From assembly GCF_019931675.1 (NCBI RefSeq), contig NZ_CP082922.1, positions 1,999,001 through 2,063,000 of the forward strand: a stretch of DNA of 64,000 nt. Direction: 5' to 3'. The DNA comes from Nocardioides rotundus. GTDB taxonomy: Bacteria; Actinomycetota; Actinomycetes; Propionibacteriales; Nocardioidaceae. The notes beneath the pieces are model-generated. The model did not search any database and was not told where the DNA came from. It saw only the letters and a program-made list of their open reading frames with translations. Below, one piece after another: positions 1 through 8,310 of this stretch (the stretch's first letter is position 1; every line of letters starts with the position of its first letter). Position numbers and translations under genes: made by a program.

Positions 1-270
1 ATCGTCGAGCTGGAAGTGCAGTCGGTCAACCTCGACAACTCGGACCCGAAGGCCGGCAAGGTGCCGACGGTCCAGATCGACCTCTGCTTCGACGTGAGCG
101 ACGTCGACGTCGTCGACAAGAACGGCGATTCGGTCATCAGCCCAGACCGACCGGACACCGGCTGGATTCAGTTCCTGGTGTCGAACTACCGGTGGGACAC
201 CGATCCCGATGGCTCGTGGCGTGTTGCCTCAAGCCAGGACATCGAGCGCGCGCCATGCGAAGCCTCGTAG
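1..270 (+). CDS. Conserved protein, C-terminal part (5' end outside the window)
   Basis: The frame is open from base 1 to the TAG at 268-270, so only the last 89 residues are seen. The segment is acidic (LCFDVSDVDVVDKNGDSV) and ends with a tryptophan-rich stretch, then WRVASSQDIERAPC. That ending resembles C-termini of small secreted or membrane-anchored proteins encoded beside T4SS or Tad genes in actinobacteria (an SnoaL/NTF2-like fold is possible), but I cannot name a family. It overlaps the start of the next gene by 16 bases, which indicates the same operon. An in-frame ATG at base 16 is probably internal, because coding sense continues upstream of it. Confidence 0.55.
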   Translation: MVELEVQSVNLDNSDPKAGKVPTVQIDLCFDVSDVDVVDKNGDSVISPDRPDTGWIQFLVSNYRWDTDPDGSWRVASSQDIERAPCEAS

Positions 271-1239
271 TCCGTGCCGTCGTCACCTCACTCGCCGTCG
301 CGGGGCTACTCATCCATGCCCGTCGCGGGGCTACTCATCCATGCCCAGGCGCCGTCGTACGCCGACACCGTCTGTCAGGTCACGGACCCTGAAACCGGCG
401 TCTGCCTGATCTACGTCGAGGTCCCCGGAGAACCCAGCGACCCCGGAGACGGTGGCGACGACGGACCCAAGGACACCGGGGGCGATGCCGCTTGCTTCTG
501 GGACGGGAGCGATCAGGGGATCACGAAGCCTCCGCCCGGGCCTGTCCCCTGTTCCACCGAGTACGGGTACTGGTCGAACGGCTACCGGTGCTACATCTCG
601 CTGCTCGACCCGCAACCGCCAGCCGGCGATCCGAACTGGCAAGGCCACGAGCCAGGCGACGGTGCCGTCTACACCTGTTACCAGCCACAGACCGACCTGC
701 TCATCTGGATCTGGTCGAAGGACCCGCCGCCGAACTCCGGCGCAGGGCCGACGCCCGGCGAGGTCGCGCAGGTCGCGATTCAGGAGATGAACCTGCGGGC
801 CATCGACATCGGCATCACACCTGAGCCAGGTGAGGACAGCATCGGAATCGTCGGTATGCCCGTGTGGATGTGGGCTGCCAACCCTGACGAGCACACCGTC
901 GGTCCGATCACGGAGTCGGCCTCCGCGGGTGGGATCACGGTCACTGCCACGGCGAAGCTCCACAAGATCACCTGGGACATGGGCGACGGCGCCACGGTCA
1001 AGTGCATAACCGCCGGGACGCCGTACGAGGCGGCGTACGGCAACTCGAAGTCGCCCGACTGCGGGCACGTCTATGAGAAGTCGAGCTCGAAGCAGGCGGG
1101 CGGGACGTACACGGTGACCGCCACCTCGGACTGGGTCATCACATGGGAAGGGGCAGGCCAAACCGGGACCATCCGGCTGAACGGCCTGACACGGACGGTC
1201 GCGATTGCGGTCGGGGAAGCGCAGGTGCTCGTGCAGTAG
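255..1239 (+). pseudogene. Secreted PKD-like protein, frameshifted inside its signal peptide
   Basis: The ATG at 255 opens a clean signal peptide (MRSLVVRAVVTSLAVAGLLI, then HA). A 25-bp tandem duplication at 295-344 then throws translation out of frame, to a stop at 392. The rest of the protein lies in another frame up to 1239. Removing one copy gives a continuous protein of about 320 residues: signal peptide, Pro/Gly/Asp-rich linker, then a C-terminal region with the PKD-like WDMGDG motif, Cys pairs and a GTYTVTATSDW strand near residue 280. In the present sequence the downstream frame could start only at GTG 274 or ATG 316, neither with a full signal peptide. Proteins of this type sit at the head of actinobacterial Tad loci; the function is unknown, probably outside the membrane. 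Confidence 0.75.
295..344 (+). repeat. 25-bp perfect tandem duplication
   Basis: Two identical head-to-tail copies, 295-319 and 320-344, each begin ccgtcgcggggct. The match continues for two further bases (345-346). The unit length is not a multiple of three, so it shifts the reading frame of the secreted protein that starts at 255. Confidence 0.95.
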
Positions 1240-1263
1240 CGGGCAGCGGAGAGGCGATTGAGT

Positions 1264-1935
1264 ATGAGTAGTGCAGCCACCCGAGTCGACGGGGCTCTCA
1301 ATCAGGAGGGTCCGGCCACGACGGCGCTCGTGCCTCCGCCGAAGCTGCGTCGACGACCAGCGCTCGTAGCCGCCGCGATCGGTGCCATCTGCATCGGAGC
1401 GCTGCTCGCCGGCTGGGCCTGGACCGCGACGACCAACACCCAAGAAGTGCTCGTCGCGCGTCACTCCATCGAGCGTGGCTCCGTCATCGAGGCAGATGAC
1501 CTTGCCCGGGTTCAGCTCAGCGCTGACCCGGCCTTCAAGCCCGTGTCGGCCGCGGAGCTCGATCGGGTGGTCGGGCAGCGCGCGGCGATGGACATCTCTT
1601 CTGGCGGGATGCTGACACCGGGTGCGTTCACCGCTGAGGTCGTTCCCGGCGCAGGCGACTCAGTCGTCGGCGTCGCGCTCACCCCCGCTCAAGCCCCTGG
1701 TCTTGCACTTCGGTACGGAGACAAGGTCCGCGTCGTCGTCACTCCAGCCCAAGGCGACGACCTCCCGGCAGGCACGCCGTTGAGCAACGACGCCACCATC
1801 GTCGGCGTCCACACCTCCGACGAGACCGGACAGACCGTCGTCGACCTGCTCGTTCCCAAGGCTGATGCCGCGGTGCTCGCCACCAGGATCGCGACCGGCA
1901 ACATCGCCCTTGTCCTGGATTCCCGGGAGCGCTGA
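1264..1935 (+). CDS. SAF-domain protein, CpaB/RcpC-like
   Basis: 223 residues. A cytoplasmic N-terminus (about 45 residues) leads into one membrane helix (ALVAAAIGAICIGALLAGWAW). A SAF domain follows, with the typical VLVARHSIERGSVIEADDL stretch near residues 62-82, and then a Gly/Val-rich C-terminal half. CpaB/RcpC proteins assemble the outer channel or collar of Tad pili; in Gram-positive loci the SAF protein probably forms an extracytoplasmic scaffold. The ATG at 1264 is preferred to a TTG at 1258 because GGAGAGG at 1248-1254 is correctly spaced for it. The stop overlaps the next start (TGATG), so the two are translationally coupled. Confidence 0.8.
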   Translation: MSSAATRVDGALNQEGPATTALVPPPKLRRRPALVAAAIGAICIGALLAGWAWTATTNTQEVLVARHSIERGSVIEADDLARVQLSADPAFKPVSAAELDRVVGQRAAMDISSGGMLTPGAFTAEVVPGAGDSVVGVALTPAQAPGLALRYGDKVRVVVTPAQGDDLPAGTPLSNDATIVGVHTSDETGQTVVDLLVPKADAAVLATRIATGNIALVLDSRER

Positions 1936-2702
1936 TGGCTGTCCTCGCGCTCGCTTCCGCTTCCGGCTCCCCTGGCGTCACCACGACAGCGCTCGGGTTG
2001 GCGCTGCTGTGGCCGCGCCCGGTCCTGCTCGTCGAAGCCGACCCGACCGGTGGCTCCGGCTTGCTGGCCGGCTACTTTCGTGGCACCCGTGAGTACGACG
2101 GCGGGCTCATCGAGCTCGCGCTGACCGCGAGCAACCTGAGTGATGCTCTTGCCGACGTCGCACGTCCCATCGAGGAAACCACGGTGTCGTTCGTCGCGGG
2201 CACCCGCTCGCACACCCAGGCCAGTGCTCTTCGGGATCTCTGGGCACCGCTGGCGGAGACACTCGGCGAACTGGAGACCGCCGGTCAGGACGTCATCGTC
2301 GATGCCGGCCGACTCGGTCTCCACGGGTCACCCCAACCGCTGCTCGATGCCGCCGACTTGTCCCTGCTCGTCAGCAGGACGACGCTCCCCCACCTCTCGG
2401 CCCTGCGCTCGTGGGCAGAGGCGTTCCAGCGCCCTGCCCTGGACTGGCACCAGTCGGGCGTCCTGCTCATCGGCGAGGACCAGCCCTACAACGCCCGCGA
2501 TGTCACTGCAGCGGTGAACCTGCCCGTCCTGGCGTCGCTGGCCGACGATCCGGGGTCGGCTGCGGTCTTCTCGCGTGGAGCCCAGCCGCCGAAACGGTTC
2601 GAGACCGGGCCGCTGGCAAGGGCGCTCACTGCGGCCATCGCTTCGATCCACTCGACGATCACCCGCCGGCGCAACGAGCTGCTCGAAGGAGCCCGGTCAT
2701 GA
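1935..2702 (+). CDS. ParA/MinD-type ATPase, CpaE-like
   Basis: 255 residues. The N-terminus has a ParA-like fold signature (LALASASGSPGVTTTALGLA), followed by LLVEADPTGGSGLLAG, the switch-I region. The P-loop is deviant: GSPGVTTTA lacks both lysines of the usual KGGVGKT, so ATP hydrolysis may be weak or absent. A later stretch, VIVDAGRLG, matches the Walker B/switch II strand. CpaE-like proteins place the Tad machinery in the cell. The gene overlaps both neighbours by a few bases (TGATG before it, ATGA after it), which fits one polycistronic message with cpaF, tadB and tadC. Confidence 0.75.
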   Translation: MAVLALASASGSPGVTTTALGLALLWPRPVLLVEADPTGGSGLLAGYFRGTREYDGGLIELALTASNLSDALADVARPIEETTVSFVAGTRSHTQASALRDLWAPLAETLGELETAGQDVIVDAGRLGLHGSPQPLLDAADLSLLVSRTTLPHLSALRSWAEAFQRPALDWHQSGVLLIGEDQPYNARDVTAAVNLPVLASLADDPGSAAVFSRGAQPPKRFETGPLARALTAAIASIHSTITRRRNELLEGARS

Positions 2703-4189
2703 CGACAGATCGATCCGAGGACTACGACACCACCCCGCTGACGGGGTTGCCTCTGTTCACGCAGCCAGTTCCGCCGGTGGCTGAGAGGTTCGACCGTGGC
2801 TACCCAATGGCTCCGGTGGCACACCTGTCGACCATGAGCACCCATCCCATCGGCAGCAGCCTCGACTGGTCGCTCGTCTCTGCGCTGCGCGCGCAAGCCT
2901 CCGAGCAGCTCAGTCAGGCGGTTGCGGCCGACAAGGGACGGCTCAACAAGGTCGCGCAGGAGGAGCTGGGCCGGACCATTGTGCTCGACCTCATCGAGAC
3001 GACCGTGGCTGACCGGGTGAACGCCGGGATGACCACACTCCCCGGCGCCGAGCAGGACGCGCTGGCCCGTGCGGTGTTCGACTCGCTGTTCCGGCTCGGC
3101 CGCCTCCAGCCCCTCGTCGACGACGACCGGATCGAGAACATCATCATCACCGGCCACGACAACGTCGTGCTCGAACTCATTGACGGCTCACAGATCGACG
3201 GGCCACCCGTGGCCGACTCCGACGAGGAGCTCGTCGACTTCCTGGTCTTCCTCGCCTCCCGATCCGAGGTCAACGCTCGCGGTTTCTCCGAAGCCCAACC
3301 GCGCCTGCATCTGCGCCTCGATGGCGGCTCGCGGCTCGCCGCTGCTGCGTGGGTGACGCCCCGCCCCTCCGTCGTGATCCGTCGCCACCGGCTGATGGAA
3401 GTCACGCTCGACGACCTCGTCACTCGACAGATGCTGACTCCTGTCGCAGCGTCATTCCTGCGGGCGGCGGTGCGGTCCCGCAAGTCCATCGTGGTGTCCG
3501 GATCGCAGGGCGCGGGCAAGACGACCCTGGTTCGAGCTTTGTGCGCCGAGATCGACCCGCTGGAGGCGATCGGCACCTTCGAGACTGAGTACGAGCTGCA
3601 CCTGCACGAGCTGCGCGACCGGCACCGCATCGTCCACCCGTGGGAGGCCCGTCCTGGGTCAGGTGAACGAGGTCCGGACGGGCGAGCGGCCGGTGAGTTC
3701 ACCCTCGACGAGGCCCTCGTCGACTCGTTCCGCTTCAACCTCTCCCGCCAGATCGTCGGCGAGGTCCGAGGCAAGGAGATCTGGGCGATGATCAAGGCGA
3801 TGGAGTCCGGCACCGGGTCCATCTCCACGACTCACGCTTCCGACGCGGTCGCGGCGATCCGCAAGCTGGTGACTTGCGCGATGGAGGCCGGCCCGCACGT
3901 CACCCACGACCTCGCGACCTCGAAGCTCGCGGCAACCGTCGACCTCATCATCCACCTCGACCTGCGGACCTACCAGCAGGAGGGGCGCAGCATCCGGCAG
4001 CGCCGGGTCGCCGAAGTCATCGCCCTCGACCCCGGCGAGCGCGAGACCGGCTATGCCGCCACTCACGTCTTCGCCCCAGCCGCCGACGGGACGGCCGTTC
4101 CAGCGGTCCTGCCCGACTCCTACCGAAGCCTCGCGACGTACGGCTTCGACCTCGGCACCTACCTCGCCCAGCAGGAGGTGCGGTCGTGA
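2699..4189 (+). CDS. CpaF/TadA-family secretion ATPase
   Basis: 496 residues. This is a hexameric VirB11/GspE-type ATPase that powers Tad pilus assembly or secretion at the inner face of the membrane. Walker A is SGSQGAGKTTLVRAL, near residue 267. The upstream N-terminal domain contains LGRLQPLVDDDRIENIIITG, typical of CpaF, and the His-box region reads SISTTHASDAVAAIRKL. The start is taken at ATG 2699, which overlaps the previous stop (ATGA); the frame is open further upstream, but only antiparallel to a real gene. Its position directly ahead of tadB and tadC is the standard Tad order. It could instead energise the T4SS of the conjugative element, since VirB11 and CpaF are related. Confidence 0.88.
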   Translation: MTTDRSEDYDTTPLTGLPLFTQPVPPVAERFDRGYPMAPVAHLSTMSTHPIGSSLDWSLVSALRAQASEQLSQAVAADKGRLNKVAQEELGRTIVLDLIETTVADRVNAGMTTLPGAEQDALARAVFDSLFRLGRLQPLVDDDRIENIIITGHDNVVLELIDGSQIDGPPVADSDEELVDFLVFLASRSEVNARGFSEAQPRLHLRLDGGSRLAAAAWVTPRPSVVIRRHRLMEVTLDDLVTRQMLTPVAASFLRAAVRSRKSIVVSGSQGAGKTTLVRALCAEIDPLEAIGTFETEYELHLHELRDRHRIVHPWEARPGSGERGPDGRAAGEFTLDEALVDSFRFNLSRQIVGEVRGKEIWAMIKAMESGTGSISTTHASDAVAAIRKLVTCAMEAGPHVTHDLATSKLAATVDLIIHLDLRTYQQEGRSIRQRRVAEVIALDPGERETGYAATHVFAPAADGTAVPAVLPDSYRSLATYGFDLGTYLAQQEVRS

Positions 4190-5043
4190 TCGTCCTCATT
4201 CCGGCCTTGGCCGGCGCGCTGGTGGTCGGCGGCCTGATCGCCCTCGTCCTCGGGCTGCGCCCCTCCCCCATCATCGAGCGCCCCTCCCGCCCCCGCAAGG
4301 TCCGCACGGTCACCCGGCAGACCCGGATGCTTCTGCTCGGCGGCTTGGCCGCGGGCATCGTCGCCTTCTTGGTCACCGGCTGGGTGCTCGCGCTGGTCAT
4401 CGTCCCGGTGGCTTTCGTCGGTCTGCCCATCTTGCTCTCGTCGTCCTCGGCAGCGCAGCGGATCGAGCGCCTCGAAGCGATGGAGGAATGGACCCGGTCC
4501 CTTTCAGGCGTGCTGACCGTGGGGGTTGGACTGGAGCAGGCGCTCGTTGCCACACTCCGCTCCACACCGGCCGTGATCGCTCCCGAGGTCACCCGGCTGG
4601 TCGCCCGGCTCCGCGCACGCTGGGTGACCGAAGATGCGTTGCGGGCGTTCGCCGACGAGCTCGATGACGCCACGGGTGACCTCGTGGCTGCGAACCTGAT
4701 CCTCGGCTCCCGAAGGAGGGGCGCAGGGCTGGCGAGCGTGCTCGAAGGTCTGGCCGAGTCGGTGGCGGCCGACGTACGCGCCCGGCGTCAGGTCGAGGCC
4801 GACCGCGCCAAGCCCCGAGCCACCGCACGCTGGGTGACGGTCATCAGCGTTGGGGTGCTGGTGATCCTGGCGGTGTCGGGCACCTACGTCGAGCCCTACC
4901 AGAGTGCGCTCGGGCAGGTCATCCTCGTGGCGCTGCTGGCGATGTACGTCGCGACGCTGGTCTGGATGAAGCGCATGGCGATAGGACGCGCGATGCCCAG
5001 GTTCCTGGCCCCCGTCCCCGTCACGAGGAAAGGCGCAGCATGA
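4186..5043 (+). CDS. TadB-like membrane protein of the Tad/type II secretion F family
   Basis: 285 residues. It starts at GTG 4186, overlapping the cpaF stop (GTGA). Two helices near the N-terminus (VLIPALAGALVVGGLIALVL and a second near residues 50-85), a central cytoplasmic T2SSF domain (RIERLEAMEEWTRSLSGVL) and two C-terminal helices give the TadB layout. With TadC it forms the inner-membrane platform on which the CpaF ATPase works. The next gene starts inside its stop codon (ATGA). Confidence 0.82.
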   Translation: MIVLIPALAGALVVGGLIALVLGLRPSPIIERPSRPRKVRTVTRQTRMLLLGGLAAGIVAFLVTGWVLALVIVPVAFVGLPILLSSSSAAQRIERLEAMEEWTRSLSGVLTVGVGLEQALVATLRSTPAVIAPEVTRLVARLRARWVTEDALRAFADELDDATGDLVAANLILGSRRRGAGLASVLEGLAESVAADVRARRQVEADRAKPRATARWVTVISVGVLVILAVSGTYVEPYQSALGQVILVALLAMYVATLVWMKRMAIGRAMPRFLAPVPVTRKGAA

Positions 5044-5945
5044 CCACCGGACTTCAGATCGCGCTGCTGGGAGGGGCGTTCCTCGGGCTCGGCGTGGTCT
5101 TGCTCGTTGCCCGCCTGATGCCCGCCGAGCCGGACCTCACCGAGGCGCTGAGCCGACTGACTCCTGCCCGTGGGCGAACGAACGCCGTTGGTCCGGTCAC
5201 CACTGCGAAGGGCAAGGAGCGGATCGGCGTCTGGGCGATCAAGGCGTTGCCGCCGGCCGTCTGGATCAGGACTCCGACGCGAGAGCTCGCACTCCTACGT
5301 ATCCCGCTCGCGAGGTTCTACGGCGACAAGATCGTCATGACACTCATGGGTCTCATGATCTCGCCCCTCCTGGCGTTCTTCTTCGAGCAGCTCGGACTGG
5401 GCTTCCCCATCGCGGTCCCGGCCATCGCGTCAGTCGGGCTGGCGGTCGTGATGTTCTTCCTGCCCAACTACAACGCGGTCGACGACGCCCGTAAGGCTCG
5501 CCTGGAGTTCACCCGAGCGCTCGGGGCGTACATCGACCTCGTCGCCTTGGAGCGGAACAACGGCTCCGGCGTACGACAGGCAATGGAGTCGGCGGCCGAG
5601 GTCGGCAACTCGTGGGTCTTCACGCGCCTCTCGGAGGAGCTGACTCGCTCCCGCTGGTCCGGCCAACCGCCCTGGGATGCCCTGCACGCCCTGTCCGACG
5701 AACTGGGCCTGCCCGAGCTCGACGACTTCGCCGACATCATGCGGCTCTCCGGCGAGGAGGGCGCGTCGGTCTACACCAACCTGCGCGCCCGTTCGGCCGC
5801 CATGCGCACGGCGATGCTCAACGACGAGATCTCCGAGGCCAACGCTGTCGGCGAGCGCATGACCATTCCCGGCTCCCTGCTCGGCGTCATCTTCATGGCG
5901 CTGCTCGTCGCCCCATCCCTGCTGCGGATGTTCAGCAACACCTGA
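5040..5945 (+). CDS. TadC-like membrane protein of the Tad/type II secretion F family
   Basis: 301 residues. An N-terminal helix comes first, then a pair of helices at about residues 98-135 (MTLMGLMISPLLAFFFEQLG and following), a cytoplasmic T2SSF domain with FTRALGAYIDLVALERNNGSG, and a last helix ending in LLVAPSLLRMFSNT. It is the second platform subunit of the Tad machine. The start codon overlaps the tadB stop. About 50 bases separate its end from the pilin gene, enough for a separate ribosome-binding site. Confidence 0.82.
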   Translation: MTTGLQIALLGGAFLGLGVVLLVARLMPAEPDLTEALSRLTPARGRTNAVGPVTTAKGKERIGVWAIKALPPAVWIRTPTRELALLRIPLARFYGDKIVMTLMGLMISPLLAFFFEQLGLGFPIAVPAIASVGLAVVMFFLPNYNAVDDARKARLEFTRALGAYIDLVALERNNGSGVRQAMESAAEVGNSWVFTRLSEELTRSRWSGQPPWDALHALSDELGLPELDDFADIMRLSGEEGASVYTNLRARSAAMRTAMLNDEISEANAVGERMTIPGSLLGVIFMALLVAPSLLRMFSNT

Positions 5946-5994
5946 CAACCCCAACCCCACGAAAGGGCACCCATCCAGGAAAGGAAACGCCACT

Positions 5995-6183
5995 ATGAAC
6001 CGATTGCTCGCACTCCTACTCATGCTCCATCTGGGCGTCGATGCGCGCCTGCGGGTCCGCAACGAGCGAGGCTCTGTCACGACCGAGCATGTGCTCTGGG
6101 CCGTGGCCGTCATCGCCATCGTCGGGATCGTCGTCGCAGCCATCAAGGCTTACGTTGAAAGCCAAGCCGGCAACATCAAGTAG
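5995..6183 (+). CDS. Flp-type pilin-like small protein
   Basis: 62 residues. The mature part begins after a basic segment (RVRNERGSVTTEHVLWAVAV) and is one long hydrophobic helix with a glutamate five residues after the glycine, the classic Flp/type IV prepilin cleavage context. It ends in a short polar tail (AYVESQAGNIK). A good ribosome-binding site (ggaaagg) lies about 10 bases before the ATG. It is the expected major pilin of the Tad cluster. No prepilin peptidase gene is visible in the window, so processing would depend on an enzyme encoded elsewhere. Confidence 0.75.
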   Translation: MNRLLALLLMLHLGVDARLRVRNERGSVTTEHVLWAVAVIAIVGIVVAAIKAYVESQAGNIK

Positions 6184-6299
6184 GCGGCGGGACGAACGCG
6201 GCTCGGGCACCATCGAGCTGGTCATCCTGCTGCCTGCACTGTTCGCGGTGATGTTGAGGTTCCCCCCGGACCGTAGAGGCATCGACAATGAGGATCGAG

Positions 6300-6590
6300 A
6301 TGCCACAGAAGCGGAAGAAGTACGACCGGGAGTTCCGTGAGGGAGCTGTCCGGATCGTCGAAGAGACCGGGAAGCCGATCGCTCAGGTCGCGCGCAACCT
6401 CGGCGTGGTCGAGGGCACGTTGGGCAACTGGGTCAAGCAGGCCCGGGAAGCACGCGAGGGCCGCGACGGAATGTCGAAGGACGACCACGAGGAGCTCAAG
6501 CGGCTGCGTGCTGAGAACGCCGAGCTCCGGATGGAGCGTGATGTCCTCAAGCGATCCGTGGTCCTGTGGGTGAAGGAGGCGACGAAGTGA
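6300..6590 (+). CDS. IS3-family transposase OrfA (helix-turn-helix protein)
   Basis: 96 residues from ATG 6300 (an ATG at 6288 is also in frame; GAGG at 6290-6293 favours 6300). It opens with MPQKRKKYDREFREGAVRIV, the usual IS3 OrfA helix-turn-helix region, and ends in a leucine-zipper-like segment (LKRLRAENAELRMERDVLKR). It binds the element's terminal repeats and partners OrfB. Its stop overlaps the OrfB start (GTGA), allowing coupled translation as well as the frameshift route used by many IS3 elements. Confidence 0.9.
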   Translation: MPQKRKKYDREFREGAVRIVEETGKPIAQVARNLGVVEGTLGNWVKQAREAREGRDGMSKDDHEELKRLRAENAELRMERDVLKRSVVLWVKEATK

Positions 6591-7537
6591 GCGTGGCACG
6601 CTTCATCGCCGACCAGAGGACGATCTACCGGGTGCCGCACACGATGACCTGCCTGCTGCTGGGGGTGTCCCTGGCGTGGTTCTACAAGTGGCGCGACCGG
6701 TCGCTCGGCCCGGGCGCCTCGAGCGGCCTGTTCACCGCTATGGACCGTCGCCGCTACACCATCGACCGGGCCGTGAAGGTGATGTTCACCAAGAAGCGGG
6801 GCCTGCACGGCTCCCCGCGGTTGCACGCTGACCTGCTCGATGATGGGTGGGAGGTCAGCGAGAAGACCGTCGCGGACTCGATGCGCCGCCAGGGGCTGGT
6901 CGCCCGGCGGATCAAGCGGAGGAACGGTCTGACACGCCAGGACAAGACCGCACCGAAGTTCGCCGACCTGCTGCGCCGTGACTTCACCGCGCAGCGGCCT
7001 AACGCCCGCTGGGTTGGCGACATGACTGAGATCCCCACGGCCAGCGGGAAGCTGTACCTGGCCACCGTGATCGACCTGTACTCGCGTCGTCTGCTCGGCG
7101 CCGCGACCAGCCTGCACCCCGACGCCGAGCTGGCGTGCGCGGCGATCAAGATGGCCGTGGCGGCTCGCGGTGGCGTCGATGCGGTCAACCAGCCGGGTTG
7201 GCGCACCGAGGAGACCAAGCGGGTCATCTTCCACACCGACCGGGGCTCGACCTACACCGCGACCTCGTTCACCAAGCTGTGCCGCGACATGGGCATCCGG
7301 CAGTCGATGGGCCGGGTCGGGTCGTGCTTCGACAACGCCGCCGCTGAGGCGTTCTTCAGCAGCCTGGAGTGGGAGGTTCTCTCACGCCACGAGTTCGAGC
7401 ACACCCGCCAGGCCCAGGCTGTCGTGCTGGACTGGTGCTACGGGTTCTACAACCACGAACGCCGGCACAGCTCGGCAGGCATGATGAGCCCGGTCAGCTA
7501 CGAGAACACCGCGGCCCCCGACCGGGAAGCCGCATAA
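6587..7537 (+). CDS. IS3-family transposase OrfB (DDE integrase core)
   Basis: About 316 residues from GTG 6587. An N-terminal HTH_21 region (KKRGLHGSPRLHADLLDDGW) is followed by an rve integrase core with the three acidic residues in the contexts VGDMTEI, FHTDRGSTY and AEAFFSSLEWE. It ends with the YNHERRHSSAGMMSP segment typical of IS3 OrfB. The frame is full length and uninterrupted. It catalyses strand transfer of the element that interrupts tadE. Confidence 0.93.
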   Translation: MSVARFIADQRTIYRVPHTMTCLLLGVSLAWFYKWRDRSLGPGASSGLFTAMDRRRYTIDRAVKVMFTKKRGLHGSPRLHADLLDDGWEVSEKTVADSMRRQGLVARRIKRRNGLTRQDKTAPKFADLLRRDFTAQRPNARWVGDMTEIPTASGKLYLATVIDLYSRRLLGAATSLHPDAELACAAIKMAVAARGGVDAVNQPGWRTEETKRVIFHTDRGSTYTATSFTKLCRDMGIRQSMGRVGSCFDNAAAEAFFSSLEWEVLSRHEFEHTRQAQAVVLDWCYGFYNHERRHSSAGMMSPVSYENTAAPDREAA

Positions 7538-7875
7538 GGAAGCCCTCCACGATTCGGGGGGAACCACATGTTCCTCGGGACGCAGGCCGCGTTGTTCTAC
7601 CACGCCCGAACGGTGGCGATAGTCGCTGCGCAGGAGGGCGCGAGGGCCGCTGGCGGTGAGAACGGCAAGGAGGCCGACGGGGTCAACGCCGCCTCCTCGT
7701 TCATCGCCGACGCTGGTGGCGACGACGTACTCACCGGCGCGAATGCGACAGCCAATCGCACCGCCACCACGGTGACCGTGACAGTGACCGGTCACAGCTT
7801 GAGCGTGATCCCGGGCTGGAGCCCGGCGATCGTCCAGACGGCGTCGCTGCCCGTCGAGAGGCTGACCGCTCCGTG

Positions 7876-8310
7876 ATGACCTGGACGCGCATGAGGGACG
7901 AGCGTGGCTCGGCTGCGGTCGAGGCCGCTGTCGGCTTGCCTGCCTTCGCGCTGTTCGTCGGTCTCATCATCTTCGGTGGCCGCACCGCCACCACCCACTC
8001 GGCCGTCGAGTCCGCTGCCGCCGACGCCGCCCGCACGGCCTCCATCGCCCGCACGGCGTCCGAGGCGACGAGCGAGGCGAAGGCCGCGGCGCAGGCCAGT
8101 TTGGCCAACCAGGACATTCACTGCCTCAGCGTCACGGTGTCGGTCGACGTGTCCGACTTCGGCAAGACCGCCGGCGAGGCCGGGTCGGTCTCGGCATCCG
8201 TGGAATGCCTTCTCGATCTGGCCGACCTGTCCGTTCCGGGCGTCCCAGGCAGTCGCCTGATCAAGGCCACCAGCAGTTCGCCGCTGGACACCTGGAGGGA
8301 GCGGGCATGA
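7876..8310 (+). CDS. TadE-like pilus assembly protein
   Basis: 144 residues. The N-terminus RMRDERGSAAVEAAVGLPAF is the TadE signature: a Gly-Ser cleavage context, a glutamate at the start of the helix and a single membrane segment. The rest is an Ala/Ser/Thr-rich extracytoplasmic domain with two cysteines (DIHCLSV and VECLLDL) that could pair. The ATG at 7876 overlaps the tadE remnant's stop (TGATG); GTG 7873 is an alternative. Coupling to the interrupted gene means translation here may be reduced by the IS3 insertion. Confidence 0.75.
   Translation: MTWTRMRDERGSAAVEAAVGLPAFALFVGLIIFGGRTATTHSAVESAAADAARTASIARTASEATSEAKAAAQASLANQDIHCLSVTVSVDVSDFGKTAGEAGSVSASVECLLDLADLSVPGVPGSRLIKATSSSPLDTWRERA

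Larger units (their letters stand above)
6255..7568 (+). mobile_element. IS3-family insertion sequence inside tadE
   Basis: 1314 bp. The left end reads TGAGGTTCCCCCCGGACC, and the reverse complement of the right end reads TGTGGTTCCCCCCGAATC. The imperfect inverted repeat extends for about 25 bases. It is flanked by the 3-bp direct repeat TGT (6252-6254 and 7569-7571); the A before it on both sides makes ATGT equally possible. It contains orfA and orfB on +, both intact, so the copy may still be mobile. Confidence 0.92.
6155..7876 (+). pseudogene. TadE-like pilus protein gene interrupted by an IS3-family element
   Basis: The 5' part (to 6254) encodes RRRDERGSGTIELVILLPALF, the TadE N-terminal helix; a TTG at 6155 is a possible start, overlapping the pilin gene. 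The 3' part (7569-7876) encodes FLGTQAALFYHARTVAIVAA, then a Thr/Val-rich extracytoplasmic domain. Removing 6255-7568 and one copy of the TGT target repeat joins the halves in frame through VMFLGTQ, giving a protein of about 135 residues. The IS end supplies an ATG at 7568, so the 3' part could still be made without its membrane anchor. It is a minor pilin or assembly factor in intact loci, and most likely inactive here. Confidence 0.88.

Noticed and set aside
331..1464. A 377-codon open frame on the minus strand over the PKD-like and SAF genes
   Set aside because: Arg/Gly-rich, no start signal, and it crosses two genes with clear coding features on +.
6587..7537. OrfA-OrfB programmed frameshift as a broken transposase
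   Set aside because: OrfB has its own GTG overlapping the OrfA stop and an intact frame, so it is not a pseudogene.
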